A stretch of 32,046 bases of DNA. Origin: Cytobacillus firmus. GTDB taxonomy: Bacteria > Bacillota > Bacilli > Bacillales > Cytobacillaceae. Positions 1 through 8,137 of the stretch are shown here, piece by piece. The stretch is taken from the NCBI RefSeq assembly GCF_023715565.1, contig NZ_JAMBOJ010000058.1:1-32046 (forward strand), written 5' to 3'. How positions within the stretch are numbered: the first letter of the stretch is position 1; each line of letters begins with the position of its first letter. The position numbers and the translations under genes were made by a program. The notes below the pieces were generated by a model. It ran no database searches and was not told where the DNA came from. It saw nothing but the letters and a program-made list of their open reading frames with translations.

Positions 1-120
1 TGTTACTCACCCGTCCGCCGCTGACTTCAGGGAGCAAGCTCCCATCTGTCCGCTCGACTTGCATGTATTAGGCACGCCGCCAGCGTTCGTCCTGAGCCAG
101 GATCAAACTCTCCATATAAG
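1..120 (-). rRNA. 16S ribosomal RNA, 5' end (partial)
   Basis: Reading the minus strand gives the universal 16S start GAGAGTTTGATCCTGGCTCAG (complement at about 93-113), followed by the conserved GAACGCTGGCGGCGTGCC and GCGGCGGACGGGTGAGTAACA segments, which run off the left edge. The mature 5' end should lie near 118-120; the exact base is not decided by sequence alone. The variable V1 loop (GATGGGAGCTTGCTCCC) resembles Bacillus firmus-type species, which supports a Cytobacillus-like host; that is an inference. The rest of the rRNA operon lies outside the window. Confidence 0.97.
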
Positions 121-248
121 AGTTGATTAAGCTCGATTGTCTTTTCGAAAAAGACTAATGATTTAAACGTTGACGTATTGTTCGTTCAGTTTTCAAAGAT
201 CAATTTCGTTTGTTATATTTTACCTAATCGCTCAGAAGCGACTTTATA

Positions 249-278
249 AGTATAACATGTCACCCATGAACAAGTCAA
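249..278 (-). promoter_or_regulatory. rRNA operon promoter, proximal (P2-like)
   Basis: On the minus strand there is a TTGACT -35 box (complement 273-278), an 18-base spacer and a TATACT -10 box (complement 249-254). It lies about 130 bases before the mature 16S start, as in Bacillus rrn operons, where two tandem sigma-A promoters are usual. Confidence 0.75.
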
Positions 279-334
279 CAACTTTTTGAAAATGTTTTTT
301 CTCTGTTCAAATCGCCTTGCTGAGGACAAGAATT

Positions 335-364
335 AATATACCATGACTAATTAAATGTTTGCAA
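335..364 (-). promoter_or_regulatory. rRNA operon promoter, distal (P1-like)
   Basis: On the minus strand TTGCAA (complement 359-364) is followed after 18 bases by TATATT (complement 335-340). It sits about 86 bases upstream of the proximal promoter, close to the P1-P2 spacing seen in Bacillus rrn operons. The hexamers are less perfect than those of the proximal promoter. Confidence 0.55.
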
Positions 365-880
365 TATAATTTTTTAAAAATGTTTAACTTTATATCTCGA
401 TGCATTTTGTTTTTACTTTCTTCTCTATTAAATGATTGATTTGGAAACATTAAATTAGATAGGACCTTTAATTGAACAGCCGAAAAATCTAACTAGTCCT
501 GATCCAGTTCTCATAATTGGTGCAAGTTCTACAAACATAATTAATGCGTAATTAACTTGACCTTTCAATAATAAGTTATATCAATAGAATATTATCCGAA
601 AACATTATCATAAATGCCCACATACTTATCCACTGTAAAACACTTACTATTTCAGTTGTCAACAAAGTTACACACAGCCTGTTGATAACTTTGTTAACTT
701 TTCCACAATTTTAAAAGCAACCCAACAGAATAATAAATTTATAAGAAATTCTTATACCTGCTTATTGAAGTACAAACTCAAAATAAAAATATAACCAGTA
801 TTAAAGAAGAAGTAGTAATAGTTTGAGTTAATTCTCATAATATCTATTAACTCTACTTTAAATGAAAGGTGTGAATTATA
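365..880. other. AT-rich non-coding region upstream of the rRNA operon
   Basis: About 515 bases without a supportable ORF, strongly AT-rich, lying between the rRNA promoters (minus) and the small ORF that begins at 881 (plus). The only clear structure is the cluster of DnaA-box-like 9-mers at 626-707. The remainder is low-complexity A/T sequence with stops in all frames. Confidence 0.6.
626..707. promoter_or_regulatory. cluster of degenerate DnaA boxes with inverted repeat
   Basis: Four 9-mers lie one mismatch from the DnaA box TTATNCACA: TTATCCACT (626-634), TTACACACA (668-676), TTATCAACA on the minus strand (complement 680-688) and TTTTCCACA (699-707). A 10-base inverted repeat, AACAAAGTTA (661-670) and TAACTTTGTT (686-695), lies inside the group. 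None is a perfect consensus box. Clusters like this bind DnaA at several non-origin loci in B. subtilis; whether this one does is inference. Confidence 0.4.
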
Positions 881-1054
881 CTGGAAACCGCAGCACTATA
901 CCTATCTGTAATCATGGCCGTATTTTTGTTTGCTTATGCTTATGCAGAAGGAATTAAAATTGCAGACTCAGATGAAGAGGTCAATGGAGGCACCTTCATC
1001 TTTTCTGTTACGGCTGCTTTTATTTTCTCAGCTCTTACCTATGTATTCAGATAA
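881..1054 (+). CDS. small two-helix membrane protein, non-AUG start
   Basis: A 57-residue ORF that ends at TAA 1052-1054 and runs straight into a terminator. An AAAGGTG ribosome binding site (865-871) lies 9 bases before a CTG codon at 881; a stop codon (TGA, 872-874) closes the frame just upstream. The only in-frame ATG near the front is at 914 and has no ribosome binding site, so CTG is the best start, with ATA 878 as an alternative. The protein has a hydrophobic helix at about residues 3-22 (MAVFLFAYAYAEG inside it), an acidic linker (ADSDEEVNGG) and a second hydrophobic helix at about 38-56. I do not recognise the family. Being expressed and membrane-located is inferred from the binding site, the helices and the terminator. 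Confidence 0.6.
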   Translation: METAALYLSVIMAVFLFAYAYAEGIKIADSDEEVNGGTFIFSVTAAFIFSALTYVFR

Positions 1055-1084
1055 AAAAATCTCCCCGTTTCAGGGAGATTTTTT
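1055..1084. terminator. bidirectional intrinsic terminator
   Basis: AAAATCTCCC (1056-1065), a seven-base loop and GGGAGATTTTTT (1073-1084). A runs on one side and T runs on the other let it end transcription from the small ORF (plus) and from the convergent EamA transporter gene (minus). Confidence 0.85.
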
Positions 1085-1113
1085 CAGTATTAAACCTGTA
1101 GACAAGCTCCCAT

Positions 1114-2028
1114 TTATCCGGAAACCGTTGTTTTTTTCTTCAACTCTTTCATTCGAATCTTTCTCTCATCTAATAAAAAGAGAGTTATTCCTCCAATTAC
1201 AACTGTCCCTCCAAGAACTTGTGTCCATATAATAGACTCATGAAGCAAATAATAAGCTAAAACAGCAGCCCCCACCGGTTCGAATAAAATGGCCATTGAA
1301 ATGGTTGAAGTGCTTAGCCACTTTACTGACCAATTGAACAATGTATGTCCAAGCAGGGTGGGAACAAGTGCGAGCAGGATAAAATATACCCAATCACCGG
1401 TTCCATACGGGAGTAAAGGTTCTCCGGCAATTAACACATAAAAGAACAATGTAATAGCGCTAATACTGTAAACAACAAATGTGTAAGTAACGAGGGAAAG
1501 CCTTTTTCTGACTGTCTGGCCAAACATTAAGTAAGCCGTTACGAGGGCACATGCAATGACTGCCAGTATATCTCCGAACAAAGCAGTCCCGCTGATCTGA
1601 AAATCTCCCCAACTGATAATTACACTGCCTGCAATTGCGAGCAGCCCGCTTAATATAGCTTTCCAGGTAAACTTTTCTTTAAAGAAGAAATAGGTACCTG
1701 CAAACGCAAAAAGAGGCTGAAGAGTCACAAGAACTGTAGAACTGGCTACTGAGGTGTAGTTCAGTGACTCAAACCATAAAATAAAATGGAAAGCAAGAAA
1801 CACACCGGCAATGATGGAATAGATCCAATCCCGTTTTGTAATAAGACGAAGTTCTGGAACATACTTTATAAGAAATACAGGCAACATGAAAAGAACAGAA
1901 AAAAATAATCTATAAAATGCAATGACTCCCGATGGAGCGCTGGATACCTTCACCAATATTGCCGAAGTGGAGACAGAAACGACGCCAATTGCAAGGACAA
2001 CATAAGGGTTTATTTTTGTATTAGACAT
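1114..2028 (-). CDS. EamA/DMT-family transporter
   Basis: A 304-residue polytopic membrane protein with about ten hydrophobic segments arranged as two EamA repeats of five helices, the usual layout and length of the drug/metabolite transporter (DMT) superfamily. The first repeat begins near residue 10 (NPYVVLAIGVVSVSTSAI) and the second near 150 (LFGDILAVIACALVTAYLMF). The late motif PVGAAVLAYYLLHE is typical of the family. The tail after residue 285 is basic and cytoplasmic. ATG 2028 is preceded by AAGGAGT at good spacing. Members export amino acids, metabolites or toxic compounds; the substrate cannot be told from the sequence. The gene is convergent with the small ORF at 881-1054 and shares its terminator. 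Confidence 0.9.
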   Translation of the reverse strand: MSNTKINPYVVLAIGVVSVSTSAILVKVSSAPSGVIAFYRLFFSVLFMLPVFLIKYVPELRLITKRDWIYSIIAGVFLAFHFILWFESLNYTSVASSTVLVTLQPLFAFAGTYFFFKEKFTWKAILSGLLAIAGSVIISWGDFQISGTALFGDILAVIACALVTAYLMFGQTVRKRLSLVTYTFVVYSISAITLFFYVLIAGEPLLPYGTGDWVYFILLALVPTLLGHTLFNWSVKWLSTSTISMAILFEPVGAAVLAYYLLHESIIWTQVLGGTVVIGGITLFLLDERKIRMKELKKKTTVSG

Positions 2029-2158
2029 TTTTATACTCCTTGTTTCGGTTTCCTAAAAATTAGGGTATATTTCATTTTACAACGTACAGCCAAACTTTTA
2101 CTACGGTTTTATTAAATCCTATTTTGGATATATAATACTTTACAAAGCGGGAGATATT

Positions 2159-2857
2159 ATGAGCAGTTTAGAAATTGAAATTTTAATGAAACTGGGCATA
2201 TCAGCAGTCTTGGGTCTAGTTATCGGCCTGGAGAGAGAATTAAAAAGAAAGCCGGTCGGCCTAAAGACCAGCTTAGTTATTTCCATAGTAAGCTGCCTCT
2301 TGACCATTGTGTCTATTGAATCAGCCTATATGTTTCCAGGTAATGATAACATCAACATTACGATGGATCCTCTGCGTTTAGCTGCCCAAATTGTTTCAGG
2401 AATTGGATTTTTGGGTGCAGGCGTTATATTAAGGCGCGGAAATGATAGCATTTCGGGTCTTACAACTGCTGCCTTAATCTGGGGAGCAGCGGGGATTGGA
2501 ATTGCTGTAGGAGCAGGCTTTTATATTGAAGCAATGGCTGGAGTAGCACTGCTGATTATTTCAGTAGAGGTAATTCCTTTTATCATGAGCTTAATCGGTC
2601 CTAAACGTTTAAGGGAAAAAGAGATAAACCTGCAGCTGAAAGTAAGAGATAAAGAAAATATTGCAGACATCATTCCAGCTGTAAAAGACCTTGATATATC
2701 TATCAAACATATTCGCATTAAAGATTTAGAGGATGAGAATCTGCATCTTGTGCAGCTCATCGTTGCCGTCGACTACAAAAGAAGAACTACGGATGTTTAT
2801 TACAGTGTTTCAAGTATTCCCGGAGTACAGTGCATGGAAATCGATAGTATGCAGTAA
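2159..2857 (+). CDS. MgtC/SapB family membrane protein
   Basis: A 232-residue protein with the MgtC signature: the N-terminal arginine-rich turn GLVIGLERELKRKPVGLKT at about 19-37, and GIGFLGAGVILR at about 81-92, within four to five membrane helices covering residues 8-145. A soluble C-terminal domain of about 85 residues (from 150) looks like the ACT-like domain of longer MgtC proteins. In other bacteria MgtC inhibits the F1Fo ATP synthase and helps growth at low Mg2+; Bacillus members are mostly uncharacterised, so the role here is inferred. The start follows GGGAGATATT with an acceptable binding site. It is divergent from the transporter gene. No Mg2+ sensing leader (M-box) is visible in the 130-base gap. 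Confidence 0.88.
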   Translation: MSSLEIEILMKLGISAVLGLVIGLERELKRKPVGLKTSLVISIVSCLLTIVSIESAYMFPGNDNINITMDPLRLAAQIVSGIGFLGAGVILRRGNDSISGLTTAALIWGAAGIGIAVGAGFYIEAMAGVALLIISVEVIPFIMSLIGPKRLREKEINLQLKVRDKENIADIIPAVKDLDISIKHIRIKDLEDENLHLVQLIVAVDYKRRTTDVYYSVSSIPGVQCMEIDSMQ

Positions 2858-2875
2858 ATTTTTTTAATATTCCTC

Positions 2876-2904
2876 TTGCAAGATAGCCCCGATGTGGTTA
2901 TAAT
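2876..2904 (+). promoter_or_regulatory. sigma-A promoter of tRNA-Ala
   Basis: TTGCAA (2876-2881), a 17-base spacer and TATAAT (2899-2904). Transcription would begin near 2911, about 13 bases before the mature tRNA. Confidence 0.85.
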
Positions 2905-2923
2905 TTTTCTTGTACCACTACCC

Positions 2924-2996
2924 GGGGGATTAGCTCAGCTGGGAGAGCGCAACGCTGGCAGCGTTGAGGTCAGGGGTTCGAGCCCCCTATTCTCCA
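2924..2996 (+). tRNA. tRNA-Ala (anticodon GGC)
   Basis: A complete cloverleaf of 73 bases: acceptor GGGGGAT with ATTCTCC (two G-U pairs), D arm GCTC/GAGC, anticodon stem CAACG/CGTTG with loop CTGGCAG (anticodon GGC, reading GCC/GCU alanine codons), T arm AGGGG/CCCCT with TTCGAGC loop, discriminator A at 2996. The next bases are TAA, so the 3' CCA is not encoded and must be added after RNase Z-type processing. It is a single-gene unit with its own promoter and terminator. Confidence 0.96.
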
Positions 2997-3012
2997 TAAT
3001 GCAATTCCGCCT

Positions 3013-3041
3013 AAAAGCCTTGATAACTCAAGGCTTTTTTT
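3013..3041 (+). terminator. intrinsic terminator after tRNA-Ala
   Basis: AAGCCTTGA, a four-base loop TAAC and TCAAGGCTT, followed by a run of seven T (up to 3041). Confidence 0.88.
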
Positions 3042-3785
3042 CATTTTTCCACTTAATATTCATAAGGTCTTTTGATTTTGCATTAGCTCTGACCCCTTTT
3101 TATATCAAGACATTCAATCTGTAAAATATTGGTTCTGCATATAATGTATTCAAGCTCCAATATAAATATGGACTAAATGGAAATAGAGTGCATTCCTCAA
3201 TCATGCTGCTCCATCTTCTAATGCTCAGCTTAGGTTAGCGAGTATGATAATAACGTATGCATGCTGTTAATAGGTAACCATTTAGAAAAGAATGCTGCTT
3301 GGAGGGTTTTTTTATAGTAAAGAGAGGACTATCTTTTAAGAGCTATACGGATGGGGGTTAAGCAAAATGCCATCATGAAATACGCGAACGATCTAAGAGT
3401 TACAAAGTGCTGGCAGAAGAATTGGGAATTACTATTCGGGAAGTTCATCCACTGTGCTGGGCTGTTCCAGAAATTCAGTTTATATTTTAAGTTTTTTTAA
3501 ATAACTTACCTTTACTTATGTACATTTTGCCACAATCTTTCATTGTTAAAATTGCTCCAAATCAATTATAATTTCCTCATCACCTCCAACAGTCGTTCAA
3601 GAGTTTTTATTATCACGATTGCATATAAGAACTAGCTAGAAGCATGAGTCTCTTCCATACTATCCCCCTGCATAACACCAACCCATATTATATCTTCATT
3701 TATATAATAAAATTCCCCGAATTTCCCTAAAAAAACACTTTGTATTTCCTTTTAATCACCCAGCCATTGCACCGTAATTAAAGTA
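3042..3785. other. gene-poor region with a possible decayed ORF
   Basis: About 740 bases without a convincing intact gene. At 3360-3491 two overlapping plus-strand frames read protein-like. One holds SYKVLAEELGITIREVH, which looks like the helix-turn-helix of a small regulator or transposase N-terminus, and ends at TAA near 3490. The other holds AIMKYANDLR just before it. No single frame has a start with a ribosome binding site, so this is at best a frameshifted remnant; I do not name a family. The rest (3500-3785) is AT-rich with stops in all frames and no clear terminator for galU. Confidence 0.4.
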
Positions 3786-4673
3786 TTATTTTATAAGGGT
3801 TTCTCTTTCATTTTTTAAAGTTTCAAATAGATAGCTAAGGAATTCTTCTCTTAAATCTTTTCTTCTTAGCGCAAAATCAATTGTAGCCTGTAAAAAACCC
3901 AATTTGTCCCCAACATCGTATCTAATCCCTTCAAAATCAATCGCAAATAGTGATTCCACCTTCGACAATTCTTTTAGTGCATCTGTTAACTGAATTTCAC
4001 CGCCTAATCCTGGACTGATATTTTCGAGAATATCAAAAATCGAAGGAGTAATAATATATCTGCCAAGGATTGCTATATTAGATGGAGCATTTGTTACAGA
4101 TGGTTTTTCGACCAGACTGTTAACCTTGTATATATTTTCTTTAATATATTCACCCTGGATTATGCCGTATTTACTGACATCATTAGTGTTTACTGTTTGG
4201 ACTCCAAGAATTGTTGTTTTATATACTTCATAGGTTTCTATTAATTGCTTTAAACATGGTTTTTTTCCATATACAATATCGTCGCCTAATAGAACAGCAA
4301 AGGGCTCATTGCCAATAAAACTTTTCGCACAATAAACCGCATGGCCCAGTCCCTTTGGTTCCTTTTGCCGTATATAATGAATATTTATCATCTCTGATAT
4401 AGATCGTACTACATTTAGTAACTCATATTTTTTCTTAGCTTCGAGCTCGAGTTCGAGCTCGAAGGATTTATCAAAGTGATCTTCAATCGAACTTTTATTT
4501 CTTCCAGTTATTATTAATATTTCTTCTATCCCCGATTCCACTGCTTCCTCTACAATATATTGAAGTGTTGGCTTATCTACAATAGGCAGCATTTCCTTTG
4601 GCTGTGATTTAGTTGCCGGTAAAAATCTAGTCCCCAATCCCGCTGCCGGAATGATTGCTTTTCGGATTTTCAT
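3786..4673 (-). CDS. galU: UTP-glucose-1-phosphate uridylyltransferase
   Basis: 295 residues, the normal GalU/GtaB length. It joins UTP and glucose-1-phosphate to make UDP-glucose, the donor for many surface glycans, glucosylated teichoic acid and glycolipid. The nucleotide-binding signature AAGLGTRFLPATKSQPKEML lies at about 10-29, VDKPTLQYIVEEA follows, and EPKGLGHAVYCAK, LLGDDI and VEKP occupy the expected places, so the active site looks intact. Start ATG 4673 follows AGGGGGATC. It is the last gene of the polysaccharide locus, separated from the beta-helix gene by 179 bases, so it may have its own promoter; this copy probably feeds the locus, and a second housekeeping gtaB elsewhere is possible. 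A near-perfect palindrome at 4439-4464 encodes the run FELELELEA. Confidence 0.95.
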   Translation of the reverse strand: MKIRKAIIPAAGLGTRFLPATKSQPKEMLPIVDKPTLQYIVEEAVESGIEEILIITGRNKSSIEDHFDKSFELELELEAKKKYELLNVVRSISEMINIHYIRQKEPKGLGHAVYCAKSFIGNEPFAVLLGDDIVYGKKPCLKQLIETYEVYKTTILGVQTVNTNDVSKYGIIQGEYIKENIYKVNSLVEKPSVTNAPSNIAILGRYIITPSIFDILENISPGLGGEIQLTDALKELSKVESLFAIDFEGIRYDVGDKLGFLQATIDFALRRKDLREEFLSYLFETLKNERETLIK

Positions 4674-4852
4674 TTAAGATCCCCCTAAAAACGCCTTTAA
4701 CAGTATTTGTACTCCCTTTGTCTTGTAATACTATTAATATGCACTACTACAAATAAACAGAAGAAGATCTTCAAATAAACTGCTAGAAAGGCTGTATATT
4801 TTTTAGTGGAATTTTTAAACCGCATAGAACCTTTATCTTTCTTGGATGCTAG

Positions 4853-5716
4853 TTAAATTGTTTCAAACCGGTTACCTGATTTTCCGCTATTTAATATTCT
4901 ATTTGCTGGTATGGATCTCATGTCTAAATAATTATAGTTGCTTTCTTTTTTAAAGATAATAATAGGATCAGAATGCTGAATTTGATGCAGATCCCAGCAA
5001 ATTCCGTCAACTTTATTAATTTGCCCCTGAATGGTCATAATTCGTTTAGTGTTAGAAGTTGGCTGTATCTGTAAATTTGTGAAGGAATTTCCGCTGCATT
5101 CATTTGGAATGGTTTCGCTTCCTTCCAAAATGATATTATCAATACAATCATCCAAAGAAATCTTATCAAAGCGATTTGCATTAACATATGCAAATCCGCT
5201 AGCAGGTTTAACTGCTTTTAAATAAATTCCTTTCGAAAAACCTACTATTTTGATATCCGTAAAATTTACAAACGAGATTTCATGGCCACTTCCTCCTGAA
5301 TACAAGTAAATCCCAGTTCCCGATACTGTTCCAGACCAATTTACTATCACAAGGTTCTTTAGTAAAGCATTATGCCATGTATTATAGTACTTATGCTTTC
5401 CATCCAAATAAATAACCTCTTTGGTGTATCCTTTATAATCCACCATAATCCTGGAATTCCATAGAGAAGCATCCCTCTCCAGCTCAAACCCTCTAACATT
5501 TGCACCAATGACAAATCTTGTCCCATAACTGCCCTGCAGTTTCACGCCCTGCTTAATAATAACGTTACCTGTCATGTAATAATCTTTATCTGCTGCAATA
5601 ACTGTTTTTTTATTGTTTTGAAAGGCAAAGTTTATGGCCGCCTGGACTTTCGCTTGGGCTGTACTGCCACCAAAATCTTCAACGTAAACAACATTTGGAT
5701 CTCCTGCTATTGTCAG
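4853..5716 (-). CDS. right-handed beta-helix (pectate-lyase superfamily-like) protein, start codon unclear
   Basis: The reading frame is open well upstream of its first ATG (5575). The extra N-terminal part reads DPNVVYVEDFGGSTAQAKVQ then a helix and KKTVIAADKDYYMTG, the classic entry of pectate-lyase-superfamily beta-helix proteins, so starting at 5575 would truncate the fold. Upstream the frame closes at TGA 5717-5719. An AAGGAG site (complement 5720-5725) precedes CTG 5716 by 3 bases and ATA 5710 by 9 bases; neither is a normal start, so an ATG may have mutated. From CTG the product has 287 residues with repeated short beta strands rich in N, G, I and V (VIIKQGVKLQGSYGTRF, LLKNLVIVNWSG). 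No signal peptide or membrane helix is seen. Such proteins bind or cleave polysaccharides; location beside glycosyltransferases suggests a glycan-related role, which is inference. Confidence 0.7.
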   Translation of the reverse strand: MTIAGDPNVVYVEDFGGSTAQAKVQAAINFAFQNNKKTVIAADKDYYMTGNVIIKQGVKLQGSYGTRFVIGANVRGFELERDASLWNSRIMVDYKGYTKEVIYLDGKHKYYNTWHNALLKNLVIVNWSGTVSGTGIYLYSGGSGHEISFVNFTDIKIVGFSKGIYLKAVKPASGFAYVNANRFDKISLDDCIDNIILEGSETIPNECSGNSFTNLQIQPTSNTKRIMTIQGQINKVDGICWDLHQIQHSDPIIIFKKESNYNYLDMRSIPANRILNSGKSGNRFETI

Positions 5717-5812
5717 TCACTCCTTCTTATTTATTACTCTATTGTATGTATTTTTTTTATTTAAGGGATAAGCGAATAACACAAGCGCTAAATTAAATAT
5801 ACTAATTGGGCA

Positions 5813-5850
5813 TAAAAAAAGCCTGCCCCTAATTTTCTTTTGAGCCGGCT
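5813..5850 (-). terminator. probable intrinsic terminator after the GT2 gene
   Basis: On the minus strand AGCCGGCTC pairs imperfectly with GGGGCAGGCT across an A-rich loop and is followed by seven T (complement 5814-5820). It lies just after the GT2 stop codon at 5860 and would close the main polysaccharide operon before the beta-helix gene. Confidence 0.6.
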
Positions 5851-5859
5851 AACTGTTAT

Positions 5860-6636
5860 CTATAAACTGATTAAAGAATGCTTCTTTAGGGCATTGAAGG
5901 AGTAATTTGCAAAATACCATAATGCTGGTGCGAAATTAATTTTCTCTACTTTCCTATAAGTATTCCATGTTTTTCGGGCAGATTTGAGTTTATTGCCTGA
6001 TAGGGAATGCTCTCTCTTTCTATAAATAGCCAGCTCTTCATCTAACCCATAAGCATAGATCCCTTTAGATAAAATGGATAGCCAAAGTCCGAAATCCTCT
6101 GAACAATCTCTATATAAGGGCATTTGCACCAACCCTAATTGACTTGTATCAAGCATTACTGTGAGTGTCCCTATCGCCGTATTTTTTAGTAAACTACGAT
6201 AAGTTGTACATGGCGGGACATTAATAACTTCTTTTGCTTTTCCCTCTTTTTCACTAATTATTTTGTAACTTGTATACGAAAAAGCTATATGATTTCTTTT
6301 CATGAACTTTAGTTGTCTCTCTAATTTTTGCGGTAGCCAAATATCGTCACTATCAAGAAAGGCTAAGTAATTCCCTTTTGCTGCAGCAATTCCTATATTT
6401 CTAGCATACGCGGGGCCCTTATTTTCTTGCAGTTGTATCACTTTAATTCTGGATTCACCCCGCATCTCTTTTTTTACTTTCACTAAAGTATCATCATAAG
6501 AACAATCATCAATAATAATCATTTCCCAGTTCTGAAAAGTTTGTGTCATAACAGATTGTATTGCAGCGCAGATATAGTTTGAAGAATTATATGACGGAGT
6601 AATAATCGAAACAAAATCCTGATTTAAAATCCCCAT
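5860..6636 (-). CDS. family 2 glycosyltransferase (GT-A fold)
   Basis: 258 residues. The N-terminal half is a typical GT2 domain: VSIITPSYNSSNYI at about 9-22, MIIIDDCSYDDT at about 39-50, NKGPAYARNIGIAAAKG in the middle and the metal-binding LDSDD at about 94-98 (DXD-type). The C-terminal part keeps an ED pair (RDCSEDFGLWL) as the likely catalytic base region. No membrane helices. It should transfer a nucleotide-sugar onto the growing lipid-linked repeat unit; donor and acceptor cannot be predicted. A strong GAGGAG binding site precedes ATG 6636, and the gap from the upstream transferase gene is 68 bases. Confidence 0.9.
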   Translation of the reverse strand: MGILNQDFVSIITPSYNSSNYICAAIQSVMTQTFQNWEMIIIDDCSYDDTLVKVKKEMRGESRIKVIQLQENKGPAYARNIGIAAAKGNYLAFLDSDDIWLPQKLERQLKFMKRNHIAFSYTSYKIISEKEGKAKEVINVPPCTTYRSLLKNTAIGTLTVMLDTSQLGLVQMPLYRDCSEDFGLWLSILSKGIYAYGLDEELAIYRKREHSLSGNKLKSARKTWNTYRKVEKINFAPALWYFANYSFNALKKHSLISL

Positions 6637-6704
6637 TATACCATCTCCTCAGCATTCATTTATAAATGAAGCAGATTCAGAAAAAATTTTGATTTAAATG
6701 CAAT

Positions 6705-8060
6705 CTAAATTACTTTGTCTTGTTCCAGGCTTCCTGTTAGGCTCTGATATCCATAATCGCTGTTCTTTACTAACCCTTGGGCTCTATCTCTCTGAAGAAC
6801 TACTTGTAAAGTTTGAAACAAGATTTTCATGTCCATGGAAAAGGAATAATTCCTTACATATAATAAATCAAAGCGCAGCTTATCCTCAGCAGTCGTAGAA
6901 TAATAAGCTAATACTTGAGCAAGACCGGTGATACCCGGCTTGACGGATAATCTATAAGAGTAATAGGGAAGTGTCTCCATATACTGGCTAATGAAAAATT
7001 CTCTTTCCGGTCTTGGACCAATTAAGCTCATTTCCCCTTTCAAAACATTAAGAAGTTGAGGGAGCTCATCTAAACGAATAGCCCTTATAAATTTCCCAAT
7101 TGCCGTTATCCTTGAATCATTATTTTCTGCTAATACTGGACCTGTTATTTTTTCAGCATCCTGTATCATACTTCTGAATTTGTAGATCCAATATGGTTTT
7201 CCATTTAGCCCAATCCGTTCTTGTTTATATATTGCTGGTCCACTAGAAGTAAGGGGAATTATTATTAGCAGAACTAAAAAAATAGGACTTGTAAGTACAA
7301 GCAGGATCATACATGCGAATACATCAAAACACCGTTTAATTATCCGCTGCCAAATATTTAATCCAGGCGCATAAATAGAATTTACCAGCATGTCACCGAT
7401 TTGCTGCGATTTAGCAGAATGTATAATCAAATCCGAAACATGTGGGACGATTAGGACCTCCTTCCCGTTCTTGATGCATAAATTGAGAATGTCGCTTTTT
7501 ATCCGTCCCATGATAGCAGGAGAGAGGAGAAATACATCGAATTTATCTATATGGCTTTCTAAATGTGATATTTGATCTAAAGGTAAATATCCTGATATTG
7601 CAAACCATTTATGATCATTGAATTTTTGTGCCAAATACTGGCCAGTATTTTCGTCCTCACAAATTATGACTACTCTTTTGCGGCCATGCAATTTATTAGC
7701 CATAAGCCATATTCCGCCATGAGTAGCTGAAAGCAGAATAATTTGAATAATGAGGGCCTCAATGAAGAAGCTTTTTCGATAAAACATTAATGATCCTGAA
7801 AAGGAAACAGCTGAAACAAAAAATGAAAATATTACAACTGGTAAAATACGAGAATAAATCTGCCTTTTTAAAGAACTTCCGCGCAAATTCTTATACAAAT
7901 CAAAGAAGTAGAAAAAGATGAAAGCTGTTGCTGAGGGGATTAATAACCAGAGTAGATTTAAGGTTTCTAAGTCGGCAGGTATTGAAAAGACATGGTAGAA
8001 CCAAATAGTCACTATATATCCTAAATAAACCAATACTATATCCAAAATGGCCAAGATCAA
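6705..8060 (-). CDS. polyprenyl glycosylphosphotransferase (initiating sugar transferase)
   Basis: 451 residues. Four to five N-terminal membrane helices (to about 125) and a Rossmann-like middle region are followed by a further membrane segment (CFDVFACMILLVLTSPIFLV) and the bacterial sugar transferase catalytic domain to the end: QERIGLNGKPYWIYKFRSM, then RLDELPQLLNVLKGEMSLIG and PRPE. This is the WbaP/WcaJ architecture. It starts the repeat unit by moving a sugar-1-phosphate from a UDP-sugar to undecaprenyl phosphate in the membrane. The start is TTG 8060: AAAGGAG lies 8 bases upstream and the frame is closed shortly before by TGA. It is placed seventh in the operon rather than first, which is common in Firmicutes clusters. 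Confidence 0.93.
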   Translation of the reverse strand: MILAILDIVLVYLGYIVTIWFYHVFSIPADLETLNLLWLLIPSATAFIFFYFFDLYKNLRGSSLKRQIYSRILPVVIFSFFVSAVSFSGSLMFYRKSFFIEALIIQIILLSATHGGIWLMANKLHGRKRVVIICEDENTGQYLAQKFNDHKWFAISGYLPLDQISHLESHIDKFDVFLLSPAIMGRIKSDILNLCIKNGKEVLIVPHVSDLIIHSAKSQQIGDMLVNSIYAPGLNIWQRIIKRCFDVFACMILLVLTSPIFLVLLIIIPLTSSGPAIYKQERIGLNGKPYWIYKFRSMIQDAEKITGPVLAENNDSRITAIGKFIRAIRLDELPQLLNVLKGEMSLIGPRPEREFFISQYMETLPYYSYRLSVKPGITGLAQVLAYYSTTAEDKLRFDLLYVRNYSFSMDMKILFQTLQVVLQRDRAQGLVKNSDYGYQSLTGSLEQDKVI

Positions 8061-8137
8061 TTTACCTACTCCTTTTCACAGTGTCCTTGAGGGATGTTTG
8101 CAAAATCCCAATTTAGAGAGCGGATTTATAAAATCAC

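Noticed and set aside
2876..3124. ORF spanning the tRNA-Ala gene
   Set aside because: It overlaps a complete tRNA with its own promoter and terminator.
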